A stretch of 64,000 nucleotides of DNA. Origin: Cynocephalus volans. Taxonomy: Eukaryota; Chordata; Mammalia; Dermoptera; Cynocephalidae. The stretch is taken from the NCBI RefSeq assembly GCF_027409185.1, contig NC_084462.1, positions 17,397,577-17,461,576 on the forward strand. Reading direction: 5' to 3'. The notes beneath the pieces are model-generated. The model was not told where the DNA came from, searched no databases, and worked only from the letters and a program-made list of their open reading frames with translations. Below are positions 1 to 34,700 of this stretch, piece by piece. The translations under genes were made by a program, and so were the position numbers. Position 1 is the stretch's first letter; every line of letters begins with the position of its first letter.

Positions 1-34
1 CCTTCCCCAGCTCCTGGCAACCCCCTGGTTCTTT

Positions 35-116
35 TTTCCTGGCCGGTGCAAGGATCGAACCCTGGACCTTGGTGTTAAGAGCACCACCCTCCAACCGAGC
101 TAACCGGCCAGCTCCA
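35..116 (-). repeat. CYN-type tRNA-Ile SINE, monomer
   Basis: Reverse complement of a tRNA-Ile-like body, with A-box GAGCTAACCGGCC seen in reverse and a poly-T tail at its left. It is flanked by an 11-bp direct repeat CCTGGTTCTTT at 24-34 and 117-127, the target-site duplication. Confidence 0.85.
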
Positions 117-214
117 CCTGGTTCTTTCGTAGGATGACTAAAACATCCCACAATGAGCGGTTGCCCTCCAGCCCACCAGAAAACGAGATACAAATACCAA
201 ATACCCTTCCGGCA

Positions 215-425
215 AGGCCGACCCAAACACGGTCGCGTCGGAGCCGGCTCACTGTGGCGCCGGCCCCGCGCCCCACCCGGCACAGGCGCCTCGGCCCCGC
301 CCCCAGCCCACGTGACCCGCGCTCTCCAGCGTCGGAGGGCGGCCGCGTCGGGAGGACCGAACCACAGGGGCCCTCAGATGGGGAAACGGAGGGTTACGGC
401 CGTTCTGGTGGGGGTGGGCGTAAGT
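215..425. promoter_or_regulatory. Separate CpG-rich block with GC box and E-box
   Basis: About 200 bp of very CpG-rich sequence is cut off from the EIF3B island by some 570 bp of ordinary DNA. It contains a GC box (GGCCCCGCCCCC, near 293-304), a CACGTGAC E-box (about 309-316) and a NotI-like GCGGCCGC (about 340-347). A donor-like GGCGTAAGTG follows at about 417-426. It could be an alternative or divergent promoter, or a distal EIF3B element. No coding sequence is convincing here. Confidence 0.4.
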
Positions 426-427
426 GA

Positions 428-994
428 CTTAAGAAACTCTCCTACATTTTTGTACTGTGCCAGGCAGTCGTCTTGGCAGTAATGTGAGCCATCTCTGGCT
501 CGCCGAGAATTCCTTTTGTATTTTAGAATCGTCCGTTCTTTTGCCCAGTCAGTAGACGAATCTAAAAAACCGACGACTCTAAAACACGGACGTCTAAAGG
601 GGAAGTTTAGTAATGTTAGCTAAACGGTTTGCCTGCTTAAAAGCAGGGCCATTTTTTGAACTTACAGTTTTCTGTGGTGTTAATATTTGAATTAGGTTAT
701 ATTTTCTTGCAGTCGCATACCAAGATGATTTCTGGTACCTCCTTTCGGTGCCACAAATAGTTCAGTCCTTCCCCGCAGCGCCCGACGGGAGGAAGATGGG
801 GTGGCTGCCATATTGGACGGAACCATCCGGTACCATAAATGAGGTCGTTATGCCTCCTAATGAGTTTATTGATTGAAGAAAACAACTTTGGTGATTGGAA
901 TTGAGCACTTCATTATCACGGAAACATCACTGTGATTATTGGCAGACACACTTGTGCGGATCTCAGTCCTTCCGGGTTCGTGGTGAGGGATCAG
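428..994. other. Promoter-proximal spacer with no recognised feature
   Basis: AT-rich to neutral sequence between the two CpG-rich blocks. I see no repeat, exon or RNA gene. A GCCATATTGG box near 808-817 could bind a YY1- or SRF-like factor, but the match is short and unproven. Confidence 0.4.
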
Positions 995-1051
995 GGCGGT
1001 GGGTGCCCCCCCGCCCCGCAACCTTGGTGTGGCCTCCTCCGTCGCACGCAC

Positions 1052-1066
1052 ATGGCTCGGCGGTAG
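1052..1066 (+). CDS. Possible four-codon upstream ORF in the EIF3B 5' leader
   Basis: ATG GCT CGG CGG TAG lies 81 nt before the last base ahead of the EIF3B start and is out of play unless transcription begins upstream of 1052. If it is in the mRNA it would be a minimal uORF (MARR) ahead of a main ATG that is itself in poor context. Whether the transcript reaches it is unknown. Confidence 0.25.
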   Translation: MARR

Positions 1067-1146
1067 CCGGCGCGACGCGCGGTGTGGCCTGGTAGAGTCG
1101 GAAGCGTGGCAGCAGCTGAGTTCGGCAAGGCGGCAGCGTCGCGCCC

Positions 1147-24616
<23,470 letters not shown>

Positions 24617-26003
24617 TCTGAGAGCACTGTGGTAAGACTCCCCTCCAGACAGAGAACTTCTGATTAATGTCCCGTTGGGTATTTTTTTTGTGTGCTTCTG
24701 CTATTATCCCTGTAAATTAGAAAATACCTTGCTTAAATGTGAGTGAAAATCCTATGTTAGGTACCTAAGGTTAGTAAAATCTTAGGTGTGAGGTGTGAGG
24801 AGTTAGTGCAGACCCAGCCTTAGGGGCATGAGCAGAGCTCATCCTCTGGACCTTTAGGATGTTGGGTCACAAATGGGCCTCGGCCAGGGCAGACCCTGGT
24901 GCTTGATGTGCAGTCAGGAGTTGTGGGGAGACCAGCACTGATTGTCTCCAGATGTCTTACCTAGTGGACAGCCTTGGTGTGTCCACCAGAAAGGAAGGTT
25001 GGGCACGAGCAGCTGTGAATCCCAGTGGTGGTCAGTCACTGACAAGAGCCTTCAGATAGCACAAGAGCTTGTGAGTATTCAGGGGCTTCTTCAGTAACAG
25101 AGGCAGGGTTCCAAGATCCCACACCTCACAGAGCTGATGTGTGGGGACAGGAGATGTGTGACTTTGGGTGCTTGAATGTCACTTGATTGCTGTCCCCGTG
25201 GCAGGGAGTTGCTCACAGCCCACTTGGGTGAGTTGTGGTAATTCGCGGGCTTGTTCCCTGTGGTCCAGGCCTCTGCTCAGCTCGCTGACTGCATGTTAAA
25301 GTGCTCCGACGTCAGCCTAAAGCAGATCTTCAGGGCCCTTCCAGCCTTTGAGATATTATTGTTTGGGGTTGCCATGCCTCCTCATTCAGGGGATGCAGCC
25401 GGTGGTAATTGTTCCTACTGTGGTTCACTCACCAAGAGGCAGGACAGGAGTAAATGGTATTTCCTGTGTTGCAGCATCACCGCATCTTGTGCTGGAGCTG
25501 AGGTCATCCTTTTGCAGAAAGCCTACACAACTCCTGAATTTTTACCTGTGCTTTCTCTTGGTCGACTGTGAATGCACCTGGAATTCTTCCATCTCGACAC
25601 ATTTTTGTGCCTTTAAGCCCCTGGTGTCCACAGTGGGGAGGTTTTAAGGCACTGCTTTCAATCTCTTGTTTGGGGTTTTTTTAATCACTACCACCAGTGT
25701 TTGCTATCAGACTCTTTCCTGCAGTGCTGCTGGCAGGCCCCTTTGTACTCCTGCTGTCACTGCTGTCACTGGCATTTCCAAGGTGTCCATCCAGAGCTGA
25801 GCCATGTTTCCCTTTAAGGACTGTCACTGTCCCGAGCATGAGCCAGTATCGGGTGTGTGCTGGAGACCAGCAGGGAAGCAGCACAGCGCTTGCGTACCAG
25901 CGTGCTCAGAAGGCACAGCAGCACCTCATACCCCCGCCATTCAGGTTGTGGCAGGTTCTCTCAACAGGTTGAACACGGAAATAAAAGCAAACCTGTACGA
26001 AAA
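24617..26003 (+). other. EIF3B: EIF3B 3' UTR, split by an intron after the stop codon
   Basis: Exon 18 continues 15 nt past the TGA (24614-24616) to a good donor at 24632 (GTAAGA). The matching acceptor is at 25261-25268 (TGGTCCAG), so the last exon is entirely non-coding from 25269. An AATAAA at 25980-25985, followed by pyrimidine/GT-rich sequence, predicts cleavage near 26000. With 18 coding exons this gives 19 exons in all, the number I recall for human EIF3B. Because the stop is only 15 nt before the final junction, nonsense-mediated decay is not expected. Confidence 0.7.
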
Positions 26004-26584
26004 AGCTGTCTTTCTCTTCTCTTTGAATGTGAATAGTGGCCTTGAATTTGGTGCCCCTGCTCCCTCCGCAGTGGTAAGGGTCTGCTTGCGAAGCCAGTCC
26101 TCCACCGTGCCCTCACGTGCATTCTGTGCACGCTTGGCTCAGAGGGGGACAGGGAGACCAGCCTCCTGCTCTGCTGTATTCCCAGCTGTCAGTCTAAATA
26201 CAGTTTCTAACATTTTTTTGTTTTCTGTGGAACAATGTCATTTTACATAATGAGAATGCTTTAGACTTTTCCTTGGAGTTAGACCAATAGGAAAATTTGT
26301 ATTGAGAGTTGTCAGTATAGCCACTATTATGTGGTCCCTTTGAGTATTTAACTTTTATTTTTCCTCTTGAGAAGGAAGTGAACAAATCCATGTAATTTCA
26401 GTCCATTTTTATTTGCAGTGTCTTGCTACCCATCAGTGCCTTGTGAAATTGCAGTTTCTCCCACCTCTTTTTATCTCATGGAACCTGAAGCTGACTTTAA
26501 AAGCAGTGAAGCACAGAACTGGCACACTCAGAGTTCACAGCCAAGGGGCATTTACAAACCTGAAACAGTGTTTTGAGATTGGAG

Positions 26585-27110
26585 AATAAAGTGTAATTTT
26601 AGGGCAGAGGACAAAGGCAAAATACCTGCCCTTGAGAAGCTAGGTCAGCTACTGCTGGGAGTAATTGTTGATCTTTGCAATTCCACGTCGACCCTCCCTG
26701 GAGTTTTGTGGCTGCCTGCCACAGGCTCGGCCAGGAGAAGGCCTCCGGGTTGACTGAGCTTCCCCAGGTATAAGGAAGGCACTTCGTGCTTTTCCTTTCT
26801 CATGAGCCTTAAATTTCTCTTATCCATCCGTGGTTTCTCTAAAATTATATAATTTGTTGCAGTCCTACCGTTCAGCTCATCCTGTGCCCCTTTAGTGTAC
26901 ATTTTTATGGTAATTGTTTGCTCTCATGTTGTTGAAACTAGTATACTAAGACACAGTTTTTCTAATTTTATGGCAGTAAAAAGGAAAAGGCACACAGTTC
27001 TATCACATTAACAGATTTTTTAACAGCTTTCAAAAAATTAACTTTTCACTGTTTTAAACATACTAATTGTAATTGTTTTACATAATTTGTAAATAAAAGC
27101 ATTTCTGAAA
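26585..27110 (+). terminator. Alternative distal polyadenylation signals downstream of EIF3B
   Basis: AATAAA occurs at 26585-26590 and again at 27092-27097. The second is followed within about 25-35 nt by T/G-rich sequence typical of a cleavage region. Either could end a longer EIF3B 3' UTR. Only transcript 3' ends would tell. Confidence 0.35.
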
Positions 27111-27516
27111 CACTTGTGCTTGCTTTAACTCTCTTCTGCTGGAGAAGTGGATTTCCCAGGGCCAGCCTTTTGTAGAGGAAGTTCCCAAGTACTGGTGTCG
27201 CCAGTGGTTACAGGCCCAGGGGGCGCTGAGGTGGGCCTGGGGCCCTCGGTTCTGGCCTTGTCTTGGTCTGGTCGCCAGATGACTGCTGGAGCCTGTACAC
27301 GAGGGCTCTCCAAGTTTCTTGTGGGTCAGAGGTTGGAGCCTTGTTCTCCTTTTATTGAAGAGGGGCATAGATGTTAGAGGGTTGTTCTCCCCCTCATTCA
27401 CACGGTAAAGGTTTCCTGGGGCTCAGCATTGACCTGGACACTGAGGAAGAGAAGGTGAATGTGGCCAAACACATGCTCAACACAGTTAAACTGAGTGGTT
27501 GGCTTAAGAAAAAGTT

Positions 27517-27617
27517 CTGGTGGCTGGCTGGTGAGCTCAGCTGAGCACAGCCTAAGGTTGAGGGTTTGGTTCCCTGTACTGGCCAGCCACCAAAAAACAA
27601 TAATAAAGCAAAGGTGG
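27517..27617 (+). repeat. CYN-type SINE monomer
   Basis: Sense monomer (GGCTGGCTGGTGAGCTCAG, later GTACTGGCCAGCCACC) with an A-rich tail and exact target duplication AAGAAAAAGTT at 27506-27516 and 27618-27628. Confidence 0.85.
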
Positions 27618-28731
27618 AAGAAAAAGTTGCAATCAGGACCAGTCTTGGACAGCAGACATAACCTCCGGCACAGTCTCTGCCCTGATATGAATGGGCCTCT
27701 GCAGTCCTTTAGGCTCTGTAGGTAAATTTATTAAGCTGGACTTTTCATATTTGTACTTCATGGATCCAGTCTTTGTTTGAGTTCTATCAAAATGCAGGAG
27801 CAATTTCTGGTTTTTGACACCAGCCCTGGCTCTTAGCAGGGATGGTGCTGTCATCTTGCACTCTGGCTAGCTGCAGGTGCAGTCTGCCTTGGTTGTGTGA
27901 GTTCACAGTGCAGTGACTTCCCCAGGGACTACAGTGGAAAAGTTGAACACAGCATTTAAGCAGTAAATATGCCTGATCACTGTCAGAATCAGGCCTTGGG
28001 TGCAGTGCAGACTGACAGTGTGGGAAAAGGAGTTGGAAGTCATATCTTAACATCAGAAATGAAGGTCGTTTCAAGGTTGTTTTAGAAAGTCATCTTTGGA
28101 AAAAGCATTTGTAGCTGAGATTATGTCATTAAGCTTTAGTTAGCTGTTGGTGTTTGTCCCCTATGGTGGAAAAGATCGAAAGGCACAAAGCCCTCTGTGT
28201 GAGGGGGCCCCTGAGGTGGTTTTCAGGCCATTCCTGTGGCAGCCCCCTGTCCTGGGCTCAAGGTGGGAGAGGGGGATCCCACCCTGCAAAGAACAGTTGT
28301 AACCCTTGTCTGCCATCCTGGATGGGTCTCAGGCAGGCTCACCTGTAGATCAGATGAGGCATATTGAAGCCCTGGGGTTGCCATGGCATTATATGAGTGC
28401 CGGGACAGAGAGGCTCCACAGGTGCGTGGCACTGTCTTTATGTGCAGATGCCATCAGGAGGGCTGCCCTGCTGCCAGGGGCCCACCCAAACCACGTGAGC
28501 TGTCCTGTCCGAGGAGAGCAGAGAGTGTTAGGGGCGAGGCCAGCTTTGTAAACTGTGGTGCTAGTCCCAGTCCCCTGGGACCCAGCTGATGTCACCTGGG
28601 CAGGGCAGGGCTGAGTGCAGAGAGGTCTGCCTCCACCAGAACAGCAGGGAAAGCGTCCCCCCGCTGGCCGCGTGTCCTCCCACCAGGCCACCGGCCCCTC
28701 CCCAGCCCTGGGTAGCCCTGCCTTGAGAGAG

Positions 28732-31700
28732 ATGGAGCCCAAGGACCAGCAGCTAGTGGTGAGCTACCCCTGCAAGTCCCCTGCTGGTCTCAGCTGCGCA
28801 TGCCAAGTGAAGCTGCCTCCTCCTGTCCTCACCTCCCCTGACCCTCCTCCCCAGCACCTCCTGGGCTTGGGTCAGGTCTCTGGTAATCAGCCCAGGTCCC
28901 AGAGCCTAGGGCCCTGCTTCTGCTGTCTACTCTCCCTTCTGGGCCTAGCTGACCCCCTCTATACCACCCCCTTTTCACCCCGAGCCTCTAGACATCCATT
29001 TCACCCCTGCCCTCAGGAGCTCAGGGCCTGGACTGGGACCCCCAGATGGGGTGGATGGGCACTGTGCTCGTCAGCCCCTACCCTGGGCCTGACCCAGGAC
29101 CCCCTGTTGGGCAACTTGAAACAGCCCATCTGACGGTTGAGTGAGCCAAGGCCAGGGACTTGCTTCAGACCTGTAGGCTGGTTATAGAGAAACCCAGTCA
29201 TGATTGCCTCTCAGGGAGAACCATAGCTACTGTTTCTACCAGAGGAACTTGCCCCATTTTACAGAGGAGGAAACAGGTCCAGAGGGGGCCACAGCTCATA
29301 TGTGGTCAAGGTGGATTTGAGGCCTAGGGTCAGTCTTATCCCAGAGGCTTCTGGTGGGCCTCCCTTAGAAAAGGGGAGGGGGCAGGCAAAGGCCATGGCT
29401 CTCCACTCGGGAAACAGTGCTCACCAGGGCTTTCAGTGCTTCTGAAAGTGCTCACTGGTATGAAGGGCCGTGCTTGGTTTGCATCTCTTCTGGTCGAGGG
29501 TAAAACAGGCAAGGTAGTCAGTTCCCTCAGCAGCTGTGTGACCTTGGCCAAGTTACTTCACCTCTCTGTGTCTCGGTCTCCCCATTTGTCCAGTGAGGGT
29601 TACTGTAACCATGTTCTCCTCTCCAAGGGTTATTGCAAGGCGTGAACAACCTCCTGTAAGTATTAAGAAGAGGTTAGAACAGAGCTTGAGGGAGTGCTTC
29701 GGCTTAGCTGTTGCCTTCACTTCTTCCATAAGAGCCTGAAGATCACAGGAGGAGGAAGGAAGAACAAGAAGGAGGGAGAGGAGGGCAAGAGGGAGAGTTA
29801 TAGGCTGGAGGTCTTGGTGTTCGAGGAAGAAGAGGGAGCAATCTCTGATGGGTCCCTCAGAACACAGCTGCTCAGGTGTCCTGCCCACAGGTGGCGCTTC
29901 GAATCCGCCCACTCAATGATGCAGAACTGGAGGAGGGAGGCACCGTCATCGCCCACAAAGTGGGGGACCAGGTAAGGCTGGGGAACACAGAGGACATGTG
30001 CAAGGTGGTCACAAAGCTCACCCTACTGTGCACGCTTTATCTATATTACTCTTCCATTCATCACTCAACAAATGTTAACGTGGAGTGCTCACAGTGGCCA
30101 GGTTCCAGTTTAGGGGCCCACCCCCTCCAAGCTAACTTTCTGGGGTGGGGGGCAGACAATTAGCAAATAAATGTATAATGTCAGGGGGAGTCCAGTGCCA
30201 CGAAGAAAAAGAAAGTGTCAAGGGGATCAGGCAAAGCCTCTCTGATGACCTTGAGGAGGTGGAGGTGTCAGGCTGAGGGGAGAGCTGGCACCCCGAAGCA
30301 GGAGTGGGCTTGGGCTGGTCCGTGTGAGAGGAGAGGGCAGTTCTAACAGTTCTGGGGCTACATCTGTGTTGTTGAAAAGGGCCCCTTGTGATTCTGTGGG
30401 GGTAGGGAACTGGCACCTGCCACATGGCCCAGGATTTCTGCTTCTTAGAAACAGGCTCAGAAGCTGAGCTATTGACACAGTTTAGAAATGTTTGTGCCCT
30501 TGGTTGTAACTTGCGAGAATAAATGCCAAATTTGGGGCAAAACAAAATTTTGTCAAGTGGATCAGATTTTCCCATTCACCGTTAGAAAGGCAGCTTCTGT
30601 GAGAAATGAAACGCGGCTCGTGGAGTATGTTTGCATCGAGGCAAAAGGCCCCAGATGCTGGTCAATAGCTGCCCACCCCAGTGGGGCACCCAGTCCTGAG
30701 CAGCAAGTCAGGAGGTTGGGGGAGTGATGCCTGCAGGAAGGTGAAATGAGTGTCTCAGGTATGTGAGCACCCCTGGGGGAGTGGACAGTTGTCAAAAGGG
30801 GGGGGTGAATTAGTGTTGAGTTCAGAAAAAATCTAAGCAAATAAAAGAAGACAGTTGTTAAACTGAGGGGAACAAAAAGTTTTTCAGGAAAGGAGAGTTT
30901 ATGTCGACTTAATATGCAAACATGAATGTTGATCTAACTAAATTCACGATATAACTGCACTGGGAGGTGGGGCCGGGTGAGCTAAATCCTCATGGTGCAC
31001 AGAGGCGAGTCAGGAACTGACAAAGAGCTGGTGAAGTCAGTTGCAGAAGACTGATTAAGGCGCCATGTTACTCAGAGACCAAAAAACCCAGAGAATCAGC
31101 TATAAGAATTGGGGCAAGTCGGGGTGGGCAGGGATTGTGGGCTTTGTGGAAGTCTTGCTTCGCTCTGTACCAAAGACACAGCTCACTTTTTAAAAAAATT
31201 TAGGTGAAATTTGCATAATGTAAAATTCACCAAAGTGAACAAACAATTCAGTGGCATTTAGTCCATCCACAATGTTGTGCAACCACCACCTCTATCTGCA
31301 AAACATTTTAATCACCCCTAAAGGAGACGCCACACCCATTAGCAGTCACTCCCCATCTCCCCTTCTCCAACCCCTGCAACCACCAGTCTGCTTTCCATTT
31401 ATAGATTCAGGTCATATCATATGAATGGAATCATACAATATGCAGCCTTTTGCATCTGGCTTCTTTCACCTAGCATGTTTTTGAGGTTCATCCATGTTGT
31501 AGTATATTCATGTTTTCTTTTAACTTTTTATTTTGAAGTAAGTTCAGACTAATGGTAAGGTGGCAAGAATCTTACAAAGAGCTCCAGCATTCCCTGCATC
31601 CAGATTTCCCAAATGTTAACTTTTTACCACATTTGCTCTCTCTCCCCATGTGTACAAACTCCTTTTTTCTGGACCATTTGGAGTAAGTTGGGGCACAATG

Positions 31701-34700
31701 CCTCTCCACACCCAAACATTTCAGTGTGTTTCTTAAAAACAAGAACATTCTTGTATATGACCTCAGTACCGTGATCGAAATCAGGAAGTTCATGCTGATT
31801 TCATGTTATCTAATCTACAGATGCATTCAAATTTTGCTGATTTTTCTTAATAATGTTCTTTATAACAAAAGGAAAACATTTTTCTGGTCCGAGACCCAAT
31901 GTGGTTGTTGTATTTTGAACACCCAGGCTTAGCCCTGTGCATGATCTCATTTACTCCTCACCTTAGCGGTGGGTTATCACCTCCATTTTACAGATGAGAA
32001 AACTGAGGCCCAGAGAGTTGAGGTAGCTTGCCCATGGCCTCCTAGCTAGTGAGTGGTGGAGCCAGGATGGGACACTAGGCTTCAGGGTTCCAGAGCTTGC
32101 TTTCTTAAACACTAGCATCCCACCCAACCCTCCCTGTGCTGGGCTGGGAGCCCCTTGGCTGGGGACATATCCGATTACATGCAGTCGGGGTGTGGGGGAA
32201 GGGAGCTGCCCACCGTGTCATCCTATCCTTTGATCATCTCCTTCCTTGGAAGGAGAAGAAAAGCATAAAGGAAAAGAAAGTTAGCTTATGTTATGGAAAA
32301 AGTGCTGGCCAGAAGCCAGGAGCAGCCCAGGGACCTGGTCCAGCCCCGCCACTGACTCCCCAAGAACCTCTGGCAGGCCCTGGTCTCCTGGGATCTCAGT
32401 TTCCAAAGAAGAGAACTGAGGGAGGGTCGGGTGGGGTGGTCAGATGGCGGGGCTCTTGATCCTGTCCAGTTGTGCCCTGCTAAGTCTGTGGTTCCTCTCA
32501 GGTGCCTCAGCTCCTAAATCCCCCACCAGCCAGGGAACCAGAATAACCACCAGAGTAACTTGGTTTCTAATTGCCCCTGTCCCCACCCCCTCAATTCCCT
32601 GGGAAAGGATCCTCTGAACCTCTCTGTCCCCAGAGACTCTAATGCACTTTGCTTCATAATTATGTATTTATATGAGATCAGAGATGGCCCTGGGGCAGCC
32701 TAGGCTCTCAGAGAAACAAAGAGCAGGTTGCAGAGCTTGGTTGGGTCCTTTTGTTCTCCCCTTTCCTGTGGGTGGCTTATCCCCCTGAGCAAGACCCAGG
32801 TGAGGTCAAGGCATGGAAAGACTCAGGATCTCATGGAAAGAGCACTGCAGCATAGTGGCCAGTGCAGCACCCTACAGTTTACAGAGCCCCTTCCCATCCC
32901 TGGTCCCATTAATCCATCAAAGGGCTTGTCACTGTGGGGCACTGGGACCAGGGGGGTTGTGTTATGCTGGGGTTGTGGTCACCGAGCTGGTAGCACCCAG
33001 GCATGGCTGCTGGATGGGAGTGCTGGGCTGCTGGACTGAGTGGTGAGTGTGTAGGAGCTGGGCGGCAGAGCCCCGCAGGCCTCAGAATACAAGTGGAGAG
33101 GGTGCCAGGGATTGAGGTGCGTGCACAGAGGCCTGCAGCCCTTCTTGGACCTGGACCAAGGCCTTGGATGTGGTCAAGGGCAGGGGCCAGGCCTGGCATC
33201 TTCCTGAGGTGCAGATCCTAGCTGGTTCTGACTGGCCCCTCCCCCACCCCTCCCTCTCACTGCTCCAAGACGGTGGTGCTTGTGGACCCTGGTGAGGACC
33301 CTGAGGACACGCTGCGCACACACCGGCCCCGCAAACGAACCTTCATCTTTGACACTGTTTTCGACCAGCACGCATCCCAGGTGCCCACCCACCCCTCCTA
33401 CTCCCTTGGTCCCCTGTTAGGCTGGAGCCCTCCCTGGGAGGACTTGGTGGCCAGGCCCTCTTGGCCCTGTCTTTTCACATGGGAAGGAAAGGGATCCAGG
33501 CAGAGGCTTTATCGTACCCATTTCACAGGGGAAGGGACTGAGGCTCCCACAGGTCACACAGTGAGGCCCAGAGCTGGGCATTTGGACACAGTGTTTGGTC
33601 ACACTCCCTCCTAGTCCTTCACGTCACCACCCCCCTGCTAAGGGCAAAATGCTGACCAATGTTATCACCTGACCTTACTTGGGAGAGGGACCTTGTTACC
33701 CCATGTCACAGAGGGGAGCCAGGACTCAGGGAGGAGTGACAGAGTGAAGGACACTCACTCCTGAGCTGGGCAGGTGGGACTTGAACCCAGGCCTCTCACA
33801 GAGGGAATATCATATCCACAGGGTGGTGGAGACTGGGGACTGTTTGGCCAGTGAAGGACGCAGGTTTCTATGCTCACACTAACCCCTGCACCCAAGTGAT
33901 TTCCCTTCGCACATTGAAGTGACAGATTGGGGGTTCCCCTTGCATCCTGCATCAAACCTTCAATTTCTAAGAAGCCCCAGGCCCAGGTGTGCAAAGTTCT
34001 CTCCCAGTTATCTGTTGCTGTAGAACAAATCACTCCAAAGCTGGGTGGCCTAAAACTACCATTTATTGTCATCTTTCATGGTCCTGTGGGTTGACCAGGA
34101 ACTGCTGGGCGCACTCTCACATGGCTGCAGTCAGACATGCAGGGTGTCAGGCAGACAGGGATATAGTCATCCGAAAGCTCTACTGGGACAAGTGTCCGTT
34201 ATGTCACTCACTTGGCTCTAAGTGGATTCTGTCATTGGCTTGGGATTCTGCCGTGCTGCCAACTGGAGCACCTGTGTGTATCTTCATGTGGCTTGGGCTT
34301 CCTCACAGCATGGTGGCCTCAGAGCTACAAGAGGACCCAGCAGAAGCTGCCAGATCTCTTAAAGGTCTGGCCCACAACTGGCATGGCCTTGCTTCTGCCA
34401 CACTTTACTGGTCAAGCCAGTCATTAAGTCTGGCTCGATTCAAGGGGTGCGGAATTAAACTCAACATCTCAGTGGAGAAATGGCAAAGAATTTGTGGCTA
34501 GCCTTAACCTACCACACTTTCTTTTCCTTCATTACACCCTAGTCCCCTCTTATCTGCCCACTGGACCCTGGCAGCCGAATTAACATGGACAGCATCTCAG
34601 GAAGGATGCTGAGCACACTAAAAGAGCCTGCTCAGAACACATCAGCCACGTGTTGCCATTAGGAATCTCCCCCTTGATTCAGGACACAGTCATGATTATA

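Larger units (their letters stand above)
26004..28731. other. Intergenic interval between EIF3B and the KIF19-like gene
   Basis: About 2.7 kb separates the main EIF3B poly(A) signal from the first kinesin codon. It carries the alternative poly(A) signals, one sense monomeric CYN SINE (27517-27617) and GC-rich sequence from about 28200 that probably includes the kinesin promoter. That stretch is not CpG-rich enough to call an island. No convincing exon was found here. Confidence 0.5.
29972..33269 (+). other. KIF19B: KIF19B intron 2 (contents)
   Basis: Contains antisense ancient L1 3'-end sequence (about 31190-31870) and a MIR-like segment (about 31940-32090, with the typical 'acagatgagaaaactgagg' core). 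The flanks are unassigned GC-rich unique DNA. Confidence 0.6.

Noticed and set aside
134-482. Two overlapping ORFs near the left end
   Set aside because: They lie in the CpG-rich block, read as Arg/Pro-rich random translation, and resemble no protein I know.
28615-29133. 172-aa ORF covering KIF19B exon 1
   Set aside because: It is read-through of exon 1 into intron 1. The conserved frame leaves at the GTGAGC donor at 28759.
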